From: an uncultured Clostridia bacterium
GTDB taxonomy: Bacteria > Bacillota > Clostridia > Christensenellales > UBA1242
Direction of reading: 5' to 3'
Assembly: GCA_944381135.1 (NCBI GenBank)
Contig: CALWJY010000010.1
Coordinates: 1 to 33,445, forward strand
Length of the DNA: 33,445 nt
The notes below the pieces were generated by a model, which did not search any database, was not told where the DNA came from, and saw only the letters and a list, made by a program, of their open reading frames with translations. Shown here piece by piece: positions 26,226 through 33,445 of this stretch. Each line of letters starts with the position of its first letter. Position 1 is the stretch's first letter. The translations under genes were made by a program, and so were the position numbers.

Positions 26226-28058
26226 ATGAACGACAAAATCAGAGAAAAACTGAAAACCTTGACAACACGCCCCGGCGTCTATGTGATGCGTGACAAAAAC
26301 GGAAACATCATATACATCGGCAAGGCGAAAAACTTGAAAAACCGCGTCAGTCAATATTTCCGCAATTCGCCAAAACCAAGCAAAGTGCAGGCAATGGTGA
26401 ACAATGTGGATGATTTTGACTATTTTATTGCTGTCTCCGAACTTGACGCCCTTGGACTTGAAAGCAACCTCATCCACAAACATCAACCTTTCTACAACAT
26501 CCTGCTGAAAGATGGCAAGGCATTTCCATACATCAAAATTGACATGAAAGAGGAATTCCCTCGCCTTGAAATTGTGCGCAAAGTCAAGAAAAACGATGGC
26601 GCAAAATATTTTGGACCATATATTGCTGGAATTGACCCGCGTGAAATTTTGAAAACCATCAATTTTGCTTTCAAAATTCGAACATGCAAGCAAAAAGTGG
26701 ACAGCAATCACCGCGCAAAACGCGAATGCTTGAACTTTTCGCTTGGGCTTTGCAACGCACCTTGCACCGGCAGAGTGTCAAAAGAGGAATATGGCAAAGA
26801 AATTCAGAAAGTCATCCGCTTTCTTTCTGGAAATGATGATGAAATTGAAAAAATTTTGCAAGAGAAAATGGAAACCGCATCCGAACTGCAAAATTTCGAG
26901 CGTGCCATCGAACTTCGCGACGCACTTAAAATGGTTTCGCGCCTCAAACAACGCGTGGTGGCAAATCTTCCAAAGGATGTCAACAAAGATGTTTTTGCCT
27001 ATCACACAGATGGCTTGAGTGGAGTCATCACTGCCATGATTGTGCGCGGAGGCAAAATTTTGGGCATAGTCAATTTTGTGCAGAGTGACGCCGAACTTGA
27101 AGAGTCGGACACACTTTTCAATTTCTTGACGCAATATTATCAAAACACCCTTGTGCCAAACGAAATCATTGTCAGTCACCAAATTGATGAACAACTTTTG
27201 AAAGAATATCTAAACAAAAATGTCAAAATCATTTCCAATCCGCACGGCATCAACCTCACACTTTTGAAAATGGCAAAAGAGAATGCCGAAGAGCACCTCA
27301 GCAAACATCTTGAAAAGGAAAAATTGCAATACAACCAAAGCATTGGCGCAATGAAACAACTTCAAGAAAAATTGCATATCAAAAACCTGCCACGCCGAAT
27401 GGAGTGCTATGACATTTCGCACATCAGCGGAACAAACAAGGTGGCATCCATGGTGGTTTTTGTGGACGGCGCGCCAGCAAAGAAACAATATCGAAAATTT
27501 AAAATCAAAACCGTTCAAGGCAACAACGATTTTGAAAGTCTGAAAGAAACATTGAGCCGAAGGCTGAAGCGCTTTGTGGAGCAAAATGGCGAAAGTTTCA
27601 AAGAAAAGCCGGACCTCTTGGTGATTGATGGCGGAAAGGGACAACTTTCGTCTTGTTATGAAATTCTGCAAAGTTTCCACTTGGAAAATGAAATTGAAAT
27701 GATTTCACTTGCAAAACGAATTGAAGAGGTTTTCACAGTGGAAAGTCACACACCCGTTTTGCTTAAATATGGCAGTGCCGAACTTCGCCTTTTGCAACGC
27801 ATAAGGGATGAAGCACACCGCTTTGCCATAACATTCCACCGACAAGTGCGCACAAAAGCACAAACAGAAACCGAACTTGAACACATCAAAGGGCTTGGAA
27901 AAGTCAAAATTGATGCACTTCTTTCCGCATTCGGAACAACTGACGCCGTGCGAAAAGCCTCAATTGAAGAGTTGTGCCTTGTGAAAGGCATAAATGAATC
28001 CCTCGCCCACACAATCAAACAAGAACTCAACACTCAAACTGAAGATGTTGAAGAATGA
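26226..28058 (+). CDS. uvrC: UvrABC excinuclease subunit C
   Basis: This 610-aa nuclease makes both incisions around a DNA lesion during nucleotide excision repair with UvrA and UvrB. The GIY-YIG domain (residues 15-92) shows RPGVYVM, IIYIGKAKNLKNRV and the catalytic Glu in ESNLIHKHQP (E79). The [4Fe-4S] cysteines C154, C168, C176 and C180 are all present (TC...ECLNFSLGLCNAPC). The UVR domain that contacts UvrB is at ~205-238. The RNase H-like 5' nuclease domain shows MECYDISHISGT, LLVIDGGKGQLSS and RDEAHRFAITFHR, and two C-terminal HhH elements end the protein (LGKVKIDALLSAFGT, CLVKGINESLAHTI). The start is ATG 26226. No ribosome site exists, and TATAAT lies six bases upstream, so translation appears leaderless. 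The frame is open further upstream, but that stretch is promoter. The stop is TGA. uvrA and uvrB are not in the window. Confidence 0.97.
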   Translation: MNDKIREKLKTLTTRPGVYVMRDKNGNIIYIGKAKNLKNRVSQYFRNSPKPSKVQAMVNNVDDFDYFIAVSELDALGLESNLIHKHQPFYNILLKDGKAFPYIKIDMKEEFPRLEIVRKVKKNDGAKYFGPYIAGIDPREILKTINFAFKIRTCKQKVDSNHRAKRECLNFSLGLCNAPCTGRVSKEEYGKEIQKVIRFLSGNDDEIEKILQEKMETASELQNFERAIELRDALKMVSRLKQRVVANLPKDVNKDVFAYHTDGLSGVITAMIVRGGKILGIVNFVQSDAELEESDTLFNFLTQYYQNTLVPNEIIVSHQIDEQLLKEYLNKNVKIISNPHGINLTLLKMAKENAEEHLSKHLEKEKLQYNQSIGAMKQLQEKLHIKNLPRRMECYDISHISGTNKVASMVVFVDGAPAKKQYRKFKIKTVQGNNDFESLKETLSRRLKRFVEQNGESFKEKPDLLVIDGGKGQLSSCYEILQSFHLENEIEMISLAKRIEEVFTVESHTPVLLKYGSAELRLLQRIRDEAHRFAITFHRQVRTKAQTETELEHIKGLGKVKIDALLSAFGTTDAVRKASIEELCLVKGINESLAHTIKQELNTQTEDVEE

Positions 28059-28116
28059 CGAAAAAGATTGCCAAATGTCATTCTGTTTACCTGAGCAAAG
28101 TTTGCTGTTTACCCGT

Positions 28117-28290
28117 CGCTTGTCACCCTGAGCGAAGCCTGTTGGGTCTCAGCGTCAGTGACGCTTTTTATGTGGAGTAGCCATTATTAAAAACAATTTT
28201 TTTGAGATTCTTCGACACACTCGCGTTGCTCGTGGCTCATAATGACGCAAAAATGTTTGAATAAAATCCAGAAAGCATCACCGGTGCCGT
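28117..28290. repeat. Dispersed intergenic repeats
   Basis: GTCACCCTGAGCGAAGCC with GTTGGGTCTCAGC is followed by the palindrome AGCGTCAGTGACGCTTTTT (near 28140), which with its T run could act as a terminator for uvrC. GAGATTCTTCGACACACTCG...GGCTCATAATGACG (28203-28246) is the inverse of the unit at 1729-1780. GCATCACCGGTGCCGTCGCGGAC near 28275 is a decayed copy. Confidence 0.7.
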
Positions 28291-28315
28291 CGCGGACACT
28301 TTAACAAAGATGTGA

Positions 28316-28321
28316 TACAAT
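28316..28321 (+). promoter_or_regulatory. Extended -10 promoter of the nitroreductase
   Basis: TGA-TACAAT (28313-28321) with no good -35; the upstream bases belong to a decayed repeat copy. AGGAGG (28340-28345) and ATG 28351 follow. Confidence 0.5.
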
Positions 28322-28350
28322 AAAATACATAAAAAATTTAGGAGGGAAAA

Positions 28351-28872
28351 ATGAACGAAGTCATCAACTGTTTAATTTCAAGAAGAAGTTGCAAAAACTT
28401 TCAAAGCAAACAAATAAAGAAAAGTGATTTGAACGAAATTTTAAAAGCTGGCACATATGCCCCAAATGGCAAAGGCTTGCAATCGCCAATCATTGTGGTT
28501 TTGCAAGACAAAGAAAAAATTGCCAAACTTTCAAAACTGAATGCAAAAATTTTGGGTGCTGATGTTGACCCATTCTATAATGCACCAACCGTTTTGATTG
28601 TCATGGCAGACAAAAGAATTTGGACATATGTTGAAGATGGCAGTTTGGTGATGGGCAACCTCATGAACGCCGCGCACAGCCTCGGGCTTGGCTCATGTTG
28701 GATTCATCGTGCAAAAGAGGAATTTGAAACTCCAGAGGGCAAAGAAATGTTGAAAGAATGGGGCATTGACGAAAACTATGTCGGCATTGGACACTGCCTG
28801 CTGGGCTATCCAAAAACCGAACCAACAACCGCAAGACCACGCAAAGCAGATTATATCCGCTTTGTGAAATGA
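28351..28872 (+). CDS. Nitroreductase-family FMN oxidoreductase
   Basis: A 173-aa short-form nitroreductase, expected to be a cytosolic FMN-dependent dimer that reduces nitro or quinone compounds with NAD(P)H. Family marks in order are the FMN-phosphate region SRRSCKNFQSKQIKKSDL (residues 10-27), AGTYAPNGKGLQS.IIVV (33-50), APTVLIVMAD (73-82), DGSLVMGNLMNAAHSLGLGSCWI (91-118) and YVGIGHCLLGYP (near 150). The typical R-S-x-R-x-F motif reads RRSCKNF. The substrate cannot be read from sequence. AGGAGG lies 5 bases before the ATG. It is convergent with the following gene through a shared terminator. In this redox-minded region it may belong to general anaerobic electron handling. Confidence 0.93.
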   Translation: MNEVINCLISRRSCKNFQSKQIKKSDLNEILKAGTYAPNGKGLQSPIIVVLQDKEKIAKLSKLNAKILGADVDPFYNAPTVLIVMADKRIWTYVEDGSLVMGNLMNAAHSLGLGSCWIHRAKEEFETPEGKEMLKEWGIDENYVGIGHCLLGYPKTEPTTARPRKADYIRFVK

Positions 28873-28914
28873 AAATGTGAAACTAAAAAAATACTCTAAT
28901 AGTTATAATAATAT

Positions 28915-28952
28915 GAAAAAACAGCAAAATTTTTGCATTTCGCTGTTTTTTC
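28915..28952 (+). terminator. Bidirectional terminator
   Basis: An 11-bp perfect stem GAAAAAACAGC/GCTGTTTTTTC (28915-28925 and 28942-28952) serves both the nitroreductase and the convergent coiled-coil gene. Confidence 0.88.
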
Positions 28953-28958
28953 AATCTT

Positions 28959-29627
28959 TTATTTTTCATTTCTCAAATTTACTGTTGGTTTGTTTTCGTC
29001 CACAACCTCTTGTGTTTTCATAATTTCTTCAACTGCAGTTTCAATCATCTTTGGAAGTTCCACTCTAATGCCAAGTTGAAAATGTGCCCGGCTTATTTTC
29101 GAAAAACCATAATTGTTTCCATTTTCTTTTGCACTTGCATAGACTGAAAACCAATTGATTTTGTCCACATCTTCAAGCGAATTCAATTTCTCTGACTTAA
29201 TGAAACAAAAATCTTCATCGCCTGTGGAAAAAGCAAAAAATCCCTCACTTTGAACTTTCACTTCGCAAGGCTTCCCTGTCAAACTTGAAATGGCACTTTT
29301 GACCTGATTTGTTGAAATATGTTGCGCTGAAAGCAGGGTTCCAAATTTTTCGTCCTTTTTCAATTCACCATCCTGCAAATTTTTCAGATATTCTTGTTGC
29401 ATTTTAAGCAACCTTTCTTTTTCCTCTCTCAAGCGACTTTTTGCATCTTCCAAGACTCTCTCAGCATACATAACGTCATCTTCCAAATTTTTAAGTGCAA
29501 CGCTAATGTCTGCATTCAGTTTGTCATAAATTTGATTATACCTCCCCGCCTTTAAGACATTTCTTTTCTTCTCATTCAAAAATTCATAAAACAATTCTTT
29601 CAATTTCACTATTTTTCTCCTTAACAT
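28959..29627 (-). CDS. Coiled-coil protein of unknown function
   Basis: This 222-aa soluble protein starts at ATG 29627 (MLRRKIVKLKELF), chosen because AAAGGA lies 6-7 bases upstream; an in-frame TTG at 29642 is itself upstream of that site. Residues ~15-90 are charged, leucine-rich helix with coiled-coil character (LEDDVMYAERVLEDAKSRLREEKERLLKMQQEYLKNL). The rest is a compact domain with beta-like stretches (PCEVKVQSEGFFAFSTGDEDFCFIK, NNYGFSKISRAHFQLGIRVELPKM) and an acidic end. I recognise no family. There is no signal or TM segment. It has its own promoter and shares the terminator at 28915-28952. Confidence 0.8.
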   Translation of the reverse strand: MLRRKIVKLKELFYEFLNEKKRNVLKAGRYNQIYDKLNADISVALKNLEDDVMYAERVLEDAKSRLREEKERLLKMQQEYLKNLQDGELKKDEKFGTLLSAQHISTNQVKSAISSLTGKPCEVKVQSEGFFAFSTGDEDFCFIKSEKLNSLEDVDKINWFSVYASAKENGNNYGFSKISRAHFQLGIRVELPKMIETAVEEIMKTQEVVDENKPTVNLRNEK

Positions 29628-29662
29628 TTTGCGTCCTTTCAATCTCTAAAGCAAACTTTTTA

Positions 29663-29692
29663 ATATAATAACATATAAAAAATTTTTGTCAA
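29663..29692 (-). promoter_or_regulatory. Promoter of the coiled-coil protein gene
   Basis: TTGACA (29687-29692) with TTATAT (29663-29668) at an 18-bp spacing on the minus strand; ATTATA at 17 bp is the alternative. Confidence 0.7.
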
Positions 29693-29808
29693 GCATAAAA
29701 ATTGTTTTGGATTTTATTTTTGTTATGCTATTCTTTCATAAGAAAATGTTGAAAAGAAATTTCATCACATCATCATTCTCAAGCAAAAGGAAAAAATAAG
29801 AGGTCTTT

Positions 29809-30663
29809 ATGTTAGATTTCATTTCACAAACCGTTGAAAATCAACCAAAGATCTTCGGGACACTACATTTCATAATTTTGGCAATTTTCGTTTTATTAAT
29901 TGTTTTAATTTGCATCTTTTTACGACACACAAACGAGAAACAAAACAAAATAATTTTGTTGTTTTTTGGTCTTTGGCTGTTGTTTTTTGAAATTCTTAAA
30001 CAAGTTTTGCTGATTTATGACCAAGGAAACTTCAAATATGATTGGCAACATCTTCCGCTTCAACCTTGCAGTGCATTGATGTATACAATCATTTTGGCTG
30101 GATTTCTTTCAACCAACAAGAAAACAAAGAAATTTGAGCAATTTCTCTATGCTTTCATTGGAATTTTTGGATTTTTCTCGGGCGCTTCTGCAATCGTGAT
30201 GCCGTCTTCAATCTTCAGCACAAACTATATCTTGTTGCTCTTTCAAACTTCACAACATCACATGGTCTTGGCTTTGCTTGCAGTTTATTTGTTTGTCAGC
30301 GGAAGAGTTAGTCCAAACTTTAAAAATTTTCTTAAATCAGTTGCTGTTTTTGTTTTCTGGTGCGCCACAGCTTTCATCCTTAATGTTGTTCTTTTTGCAA
30401 TCACAAAAAATCCCGAAATTAATTTGATGTATATTGGTCCATACACAATTTGGTCAATACCAATAATTTCAGATTTTATCAAAATCGACAACCCTTGGGC
30501 ATTCATTCCTTTCTATATTTTCATATATTCTCTCGCATGTTTGCTTTCAATGTATGTATATCTCTGTGTTGCAAAAATTGTCGCTTACATCCACGGAAAA
30601 ATCACCAAAAATAAACAAGACGTTGTGAAAAGGATGTTGGAAATAATTAAATCAGATTTTTAA
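29809..30663 (+). CDS. YwaF/TMEM164-like multi-pass membrane protein
   Basis: This 284-aa protein has about seven TM segments spread along its length (e.g. FIILAIFVLLIVLICIFL, IILLFFGLWLLFFEIL, FLYAFIGIFGFFSGASAIV, VFWCATAFILNVVLFAI, FIYSLACLLSMYVYLCV). The motif LPLQPCSAL (82-90), a Leu-Pro...Cys turn after the second TM segment, and the histidine pair in TSQHHMVLALLAVY fit the bacterial YwaF (TIGR02206) family. That family is related to animal TMEM164, whose Cys and His carry out acyl transfer. The match is from motif memory and moderate, and the bacterial function is not established. AGAGG precedes the ATG by 5 bases; a probable promoter lies near 29702-29730. The terminator at 30669-30698 is shared with the convergent redox operon. 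Confidence 0.75.
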   Translation: MLDFISQTVENQPKIFGTLHFIILAIFVLLIVLICIFLRHTNEKQNKIILLFFGLWLLFFEILKQVLLIYDQGNFKYDWQHLPLQPCSALMYTIILAGFLSTNKKTKKFEQFLYAFIGIFGFFSGASAIVMPSSIFSTNYILLLFQTSQHHMVLALLAVYLFVSGRVSPNFKNFLKSVAVFVFWCATAFILNVVLFAITKNPEINLMYIGPYTIWSIPIISDFIKIDNPWAFIPFYIFIYSLACLLSMYVYLCVAKIVAYIHGKITKNKQDVVKRMLEIIKSDF

Positions 30664-30668
30664 ATCAA

Positions 30669-30698
30669 AAAAAAACATTCAAAAATGAATGTTTTTTT
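30669..30698 (+). terminator. Bidirectional terminator
   Basis: A 13-bp perfect stem AAAAAAACATTCA/TGAATGTTTTTTT (30669-30681 and 30686-30698) with a 4-nt loop, directly after both convergent stop codons. Confidence 0.92.
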
Positions 30699-30699
30699 A

Positions 30700-31935
30700 T
30701 CAATAATTTTCTGCGTGAATTTCAAAGAAACTTTGTGGATGTCCACAAGTTGGGCAAACTTCTGGGGCTTTTGTCCCAACAACAATATGTCCACAATTTC
30801 TGCACTCCCAAACTTTAACTTCAGATTTTTCAAACACTTGGGCAAGTTCGACATTCTTCAAAAGTGCGCGATATCTCTCCTCATGATGTTTTTCAACTGC
30901 AGCAACAAGTCTGAATTTTGCGGCAAGTTCTGGAAAGCCCTCTTTCTCAGCAGTTTCAGCAAAACCAGCATACATGTCAGTCCATTCATAGTTTTCACCC
31001 TCAGCGGCTTGCTCCAAATTTTCAGATGTGTTGCCAATGCCCTCAAGTTCTTTAAACCACATCTTTGCATGTTCGCGTTCGTTTTCTGCAGTCTTCAAAA
31101 AGAGTGAGGCAATTTGCTCATATCCCTCTTTCTTTGCAACTGAGGCGAAATATGTATATTTGTTTCTTGCCATGCTTTCGCCCGCAAAAGCTGTGTGGAG
31201 GTTTTGCTCGGTCTGTGTGCCAGCATATTTTGTCTTTCTTTCAGCCTTTTCTTCAATCAATTCCAAATTTTCGCCTTTTGCTTTGCAAAGTGGACAAATT
31301 GGCTCTTGTCCGTCCTCGACTTCAAAAATTGCTCCACAAATTTTACATCTGTATTTTTTCATATTTTTCTTCTCCTTTGTATTCTTATTTTCAAAATTTT
31401 GATTCCCTGTTTCAAATTTTTCGGCAGTTTGTTCGTCCTCGTTGCATGGAATTTTTTCCAAAAGTTTTTTTGCAACTTCTGTTGGAAAATCTTTTGTCGG
31501 CGAATTTTCAATCAAACTTTTCAAAAGATTGTGTACGTTTCTGCTTTGAGGAAGCATAAATCCCGCCTCCCGAAACAAATCTTCAGCAATCAAGCGGTTT
31601 GATTTTTCAAATGCTCTCATCAGCCTATCAAATGCCTCGCTTTTGCTCTTTTGTGCAAGTTGTTTTGCAATTTGCTCTGACCTTGTTTTGTTTTTTGCAA
31701 CTTTGTTCAATGCCGAAACAACTTTTTCGGACTTTTTTTGTTGTGGTGGCATTTCAAGCGGAACCATGGAAATTGCTCCACTTGGACAAGACTTTGCGCA
31801 GAGCCCACATCCAATGCACTTTTCGGTGTCAATGACACTGTTTTCGGTGTCAGTTGCACCAACAGGGCAAACATACAGACACAGGCAATCTTTGGTGCAG
31901 AGGCGCAAATTTCTGACAGCAACTTGTTTTTTCAT
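30700..31935 (-). CDS. Ferredoxin-rubredoxin-rubrerythrin fusion protein
   Basis: This 411-aa multi-domain redox protein likely reduces peroxide. Residues 1-60 are a two-cluster ferredoxin; cluster 2 is classic [12 protein letters not shown] (C40-C50), while cluster 1 reads [12 protein letters not shown] (C13, C17, C19, C23), off the usual CxxCxxC spacing. Residues 60-190 are a Lys-rich helical linker or domain. From M192 comes a rubredoxin-like knuckle (YRCKICG...CPLCKAKG), then a ferritin-like diiron domain ([38 protein letters not shown]), and a C-terminal rubredoxin ([10 protein letters not shown]...CPTCGHPQ). Electrons could pass ferredoxin to rubredoxin to diiron. AAGGAGG precedes ATG 31935, which overlaps the upstream gene's stop by ATGA. 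A good internal ribosome site at 31372-31378 precedes M192, so free rubrerythrin (~220 aa) may also be made. The stop is TGA. Confidence 0.93.
   Translation of the reverse strand: MKKQVAVRNLRLCTKDCLCLYVCPVGATDTENSVIDTEKCIGCGLCAKSCPSGAISMVPLEMPPQQKKSEKVVSALNKVAKNKTRSEQIAKQLAQKSKSEAFDRLMRAFEKSNRLIAEDLFREAGFMLPQSRNVHNLLKSLIENSPTKDFPTEVAKKLLEKIPCNEDEQTAEKFETGNQNFENKNTKEKKNMKKYRCKICGAIFEVEDGQEPICPLCKAKGENLELIEEKAERKTKYAGTQTEQNLHTAFAGESMARNKYTYFASVAKKEGYEQIASLFLKTAENEREHAKMWFKELEGIGNTSENLEQAAEGENYEWTDMYAGFAETAEKEGFPELAAKFRLVAAVEKHHEERYRALLKNVELAQVFEKSEVKVWECRNCGHIVVGTKAPEVCPTCGHPQSFFEIHAENY
31360..31378 (-). promoter_or_regulatory. Internal ribosome site and start within the fusion gene
   Basis: AAAGGAG (31372-31378) stands 9 bases before ATG 31362-31360, which begins [10 protein letters not shown]. 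In the long frame these bases encode the linker residues NTKEKKN. It looks like the original start of a separate rubrerythrin gene retained inside the fusion. Confidence 0.7.
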
Positions 31936-32639
31936 GCGTTTGCCCTCCTTTCAATTTTCTCAAATTTCCAACTTTGAACTTTGCAAACAGGACAAATTTC
32001 AGGCGGTTTGTCTCCCACATACACAAACCCACAAATTGTGCAAACCCAAACTTCCGTGTTTGCCAACATTTTGTCGCCTTCATTTCGGAATCTTGTCAAA
32101 AGGCTGTCAAGCATTCTTGTCACCTTTTCACCCCAAACACAAACTCTAAGCGCACCGCGGTCTTTTTCATTCTCACCATTTTGTGCACCTGCAACGCGTT
32201 GAATGTTTGGATAGTTTTCGCCCAAATCTTCTTGCAAGAATTTGGAAAGTGTTTCCACATTTGGACTTTCAACAGGAGGCGCAATTTCAGCAAAATATTT
32301 TGCCAATTCATTGAACAATTCCATTTCTTCAAACTTATATTGTTTTTCGCACCCGCGTGCAAGATTGGAACAAACTGCAGAAAGTTCAGCAACCGAAAGT
32401 TTTTGAAAATCTTCATTTTCGAACACTTCTACCCTTTGCGTCACTTTTGATTTTTGGTTTGAATTTTTGTTTTTGGAAACATTTAACTTTTTTTCGTTCT
32501 TTGTTTCCAAAACAAGTTCAAAATCCGCCTTTGACGCCCCGCAGACCGGACATACCCAATTTTCTGGCAATTTTTCAAAAGGAATTTTCTGCTTTGAGTC
32601 GTCATAGACAAACCCGCAAATTTTGCATATGTATTTCAT
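31932..32639 (-). CDS. Double-rubredoxin protein with a helical central domain
   Basis: A 235-aa cytosolic redox protein. Residues 1-45 are a full rubredoxin ([12 protein letters not shown]...[15 protein letters not shown]; Fe ligands C5, C8, C30, C33). Residues ~195-235 are a second, shorter rubredoxin knuckle of the rubrerythrin type ([25 protein letters not shown]). The ~150-residue middle is helical ([32 protein letters not shown]). It has the size of a ferritin-like domain, but I cannot find the E..ExxH diiron ligands. It may be a degenerate rubrerythrin acting as an electron carrier or scaffold. The start is ATG 32639, with GAGG 5 bases upstream; a GTG two codons earlier is the alternative. 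It is the first gene of the operon, overlapping the fusion gene by ATGA, so the two products are probably made together. Confidence 0.88.
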   Translation of the reverse strand: MKYICKICGFVYDDSKQKIPFEKLPENWVCPVCGASKADFELVLETKNEKKLNVSKNKNSNQKSKVTQRVEVFENEDFQKLSVAELSAVCSNLARGCEKQYKFEEMELFNELAKYFAEIAPPVESPNVETLSKFLQEDLGENYPNIQRVAGAQNGENEKDRGALRVCVWGEKVTRMLDSLLTRFRNEGDKMLANTEVWVCTICGFVYVGDKPPEICPVCKVQSWKFEKIERRANA

Positions 32640-32658
32640 CTTCACCTCACAAAATTTG

Positions 32659-32684
32659 TTTTGAAAGTTTATGACCTTTCAAAA
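32659..32684 (-). promoter_or_regulatory. Inverted repeat at the redox-operon start, probable operator
   Basis: A perfect 9-bp inverted repeat TTTTGAAAG-8 nt-CTTTCAAAA lies just after the -10 and over the expected start site. Position and symmetry fit a repressor operator; an RNA hairpin is the alternative. It does not match the PerR box. Confidence 0.5.
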
Positions 32685-32686
32685 AT

Positions 32687-32714
32687 AATATAACATAAAT
32701 GTTCCATCAAACAA
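32687..32714 (-). promoter_or_regulatory. Probable promoter of the redox operon
   Basis: TTGTTT (32709-32714), a 16-bp spacer and TATATT (32687-32692) on the minus strand, followed by the inverted repeat at 32659-32684. Confidence 0.5.
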
Positions 32715-32816
32715 AATATTTTCTCCAAATTTTTTGTGTACAAACATTACCAAACCGTTATGTGATTTAACAAACATAATAATTTAATTTAAATAGAAAA
32801 AATATGTTCTTTTTGC

Positions 32817-32846
32817 TTGACATAAAATTGCATAACCGATTATTAT
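32817..32846 (+). promoter_or_regulatory. Promoter of the 81-aa membrane protein
   Basis: TTGACA (32817-32822), an 18-bp spacer and TATTAT (32841-32846), then AAGGAGG directly before the ATG. Confidence 0.75.
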
Positions 32847-32864
32847 ATTTTTAAGGAGGTAAAA

Positions 32865-33110
32865 ATGAAAAAAACTTTGACAACAACAATCATCATTCTT
32901 GCAATTGGAATTGCAATGATCATTGTGGGAAGCGTTTTGCAAGGAATTTCTTGGAGTGCTGATTTTGATGGAACGCAACTTGCAAGTGCACTGACAACAA
33001 TTGGCTACATCACCGCAGCCCTTTCCGGCATTGTTTTGACAGGTTTTGGCATTGCACATGCACTTAAGCCAGAATGCAAAGAAGAAGACGCCGAAAAGAA
33101 ACAAAAATAA
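32865..33110 (+). CDS. Small two-TM membrane protein, unknown function
   Basis: This 81-aa protein has two hydrophobic helices: TIIILAIGIAMIIVGSVLQGI (8-28) and IGYITAALSGIVLTGFGIAHAL (46-67). A short polar loop SWSADFDGTQ lies between them, and the lysine/glutamate-rich tail is cytoplasmic (KPECKEEDAEKKQK). The hairpin topology with both ends inside is an inference from charge. No family is recognised. It is clearly a real gene: near-consensus promoter, AAGGAGG 5-6 bases before the ATG, and its own terminator at 33129-33159. It is divergent from the redox operon. Confidence 0.82.
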   Translation: MKKTLTTTIIILAIGIAMIIVGSVLQGISWSADFDGTQLASALTTIGYITAALSGIVLTGFGIAHALKPECKEEDAEKKQK

Positions 33111-33128
33111 GCAAAACCCAAACAGCAG

Positions 33129-33159
33129 AGAGGTCACATTTTTGTGACTTCTTTTTTTT
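33129..33159 (+). terminator. Terminator of the 81-aa gene
   Basis: A 10-bp stem AGAGGTCACA/TGTGACTTCT (33129-33138 and 33143-33152, one G-U pair) with a 4-nt loop and a run of seven T. Confidence 0.9.
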
Positions 33160-33307
33160 AAACAATATGATTCAATAAAATATGTGAAACAAAAACAATC
33201 CAAACAAAATGTTTGCTTCGTCAAAGAATTTTCTGCACTTTCCATAAATGTTTTTCCTGCCGAAAAACCGTTTGAAATTTTATGGTGCGATATAAATAGT
33301 AAAAGCA

Positions 33308-33341
33308 AAAAGGTGTTAGTATAAAGTTGCAAACACCTTTT
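33308..33341 (-). terminator. Terminator of the gene at the right edge
   Basis: A 10-bp stem AAAAGGTGTT/AACACCTTTT (33308-33317 and 33332-33341), followed on the minus strand by TTTTTGCTTTTT, directly after the stop at 33350. Between 33160 and 33307 I see no gene. Confidence 0.75.
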
Positions 33342-33349
33342 ATTTTTTA

Positions 33350-33445
33350 CTAATCTTTAATTTTTCTACAAGCCCAAAACACAGTCTCGCCAGCAAATTC
33401 TTTTACAACATCATTTTCTTGTGCGATTTTTGTGCTTTTTATATG
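33350..33445 (-). CDS. C-terminal end of an unidentified gene (partial)
   Basis: The last 31 codons and TAG stop of a minus-strand gene that enters from the right edge; too short for usual frame lists. The visible end is HIKSTKIAQENDVVKEFAGE followed by TVFWACRKIKD. Its reading frame is open to the window edge and a well-placed terminator follows the stop, so it is likely real. The family cannot be told from this fragment. Confidence 0.55.
   Translation of the reverse strand, partial: HIKSTKIAQENDVVKEFAGETVFWACRKIKD

Noticed and set aside
32687..32714. PerR box at the redox-operon promoter
   Set aside because: The A/T-rich bases only loosely resemble TTATAAT-N-ATTATAA; no convincing dyad beyond the 32659-32684 repeat.

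Overview
The window is a very AT-rich chromosomal segment from a low-GC, Gram-positive-type bacterium, probably an uncultivated anaerobe of the Bacillota or a close relative. The evidence is strong AAGGAGG ribosome sites, Bacillus-like sigma70 promoters, a Bacillus-like elongator tRNA-Met, a boxA-like rRNA leader, and a rubredoxin/rubrerythrin/ferredoxin oxidative-stress cluster. TGA is used as a stop (uvrC, ferredoxin-rubrerythrin), so the Mycoplasma code does not apply. No ribosomal-protein or phage operon is present. It reads as core genome broken up by accessory modules.

Layout. 1-826 is the 5' part of a 23S rRNA gene on the minus strand. It has its own strong promoter and boxA-like leader and no 16S upstream, so the rRNA genes look unlinked. 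1390-1990 is a field of short dispersed palindromic repeats; relatives recur at 18.9-19.05 kb and 28.1-28.25 kb. Then come a small unknown gene, aspS, a small membrane protein, and a very AT-rich gap. 5.8-18.7 kb holds two giant convergent surface proteins (2776 and 1427 aa) with secretion signals, Ig-like repeats and C-terminal membrane anchors. 19.1-20.2 kb is a two-gene operon (yqeY-like, metallophosphoesterase). Next are tRNA-Met and a stand-alone P-loop ATPase of the Sll1717/FunZ-like type, which may be a defence gene.

22.3-26.05 kb is the most unusual part. A leaderless small gene, a 5'-truncated orphan open frame, and a convergent full-length polytopic membrane protein resembling VirB6/TrbL-type conjugation proteins all end in the same signature, KDDKFxSTFLDxSG...KPN..KE.A.NT. 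The orphan is an in-frame, inverted copy of the last ~280 residues of the full-length protein. It is conserved at both ends and diverged in the middle, so recombination across the inverted repeats would swap the C-terminal region.

26.2-33.4 kb: uvrC (also apparently leaderless), a nitroreductase, a coiled-coil protein, a YwaF/TMEM164-like membrane protein, a redox operon (double-rubredoxin protein, then a ferredoxin-rubredoxin-rubrerythrin fusion with an internal ribosome site), a small two-TM protein, and the 3' end of a gene running in from the right edge.

All assignments come from reading motifs by eye; no database search or structure prediction was run.
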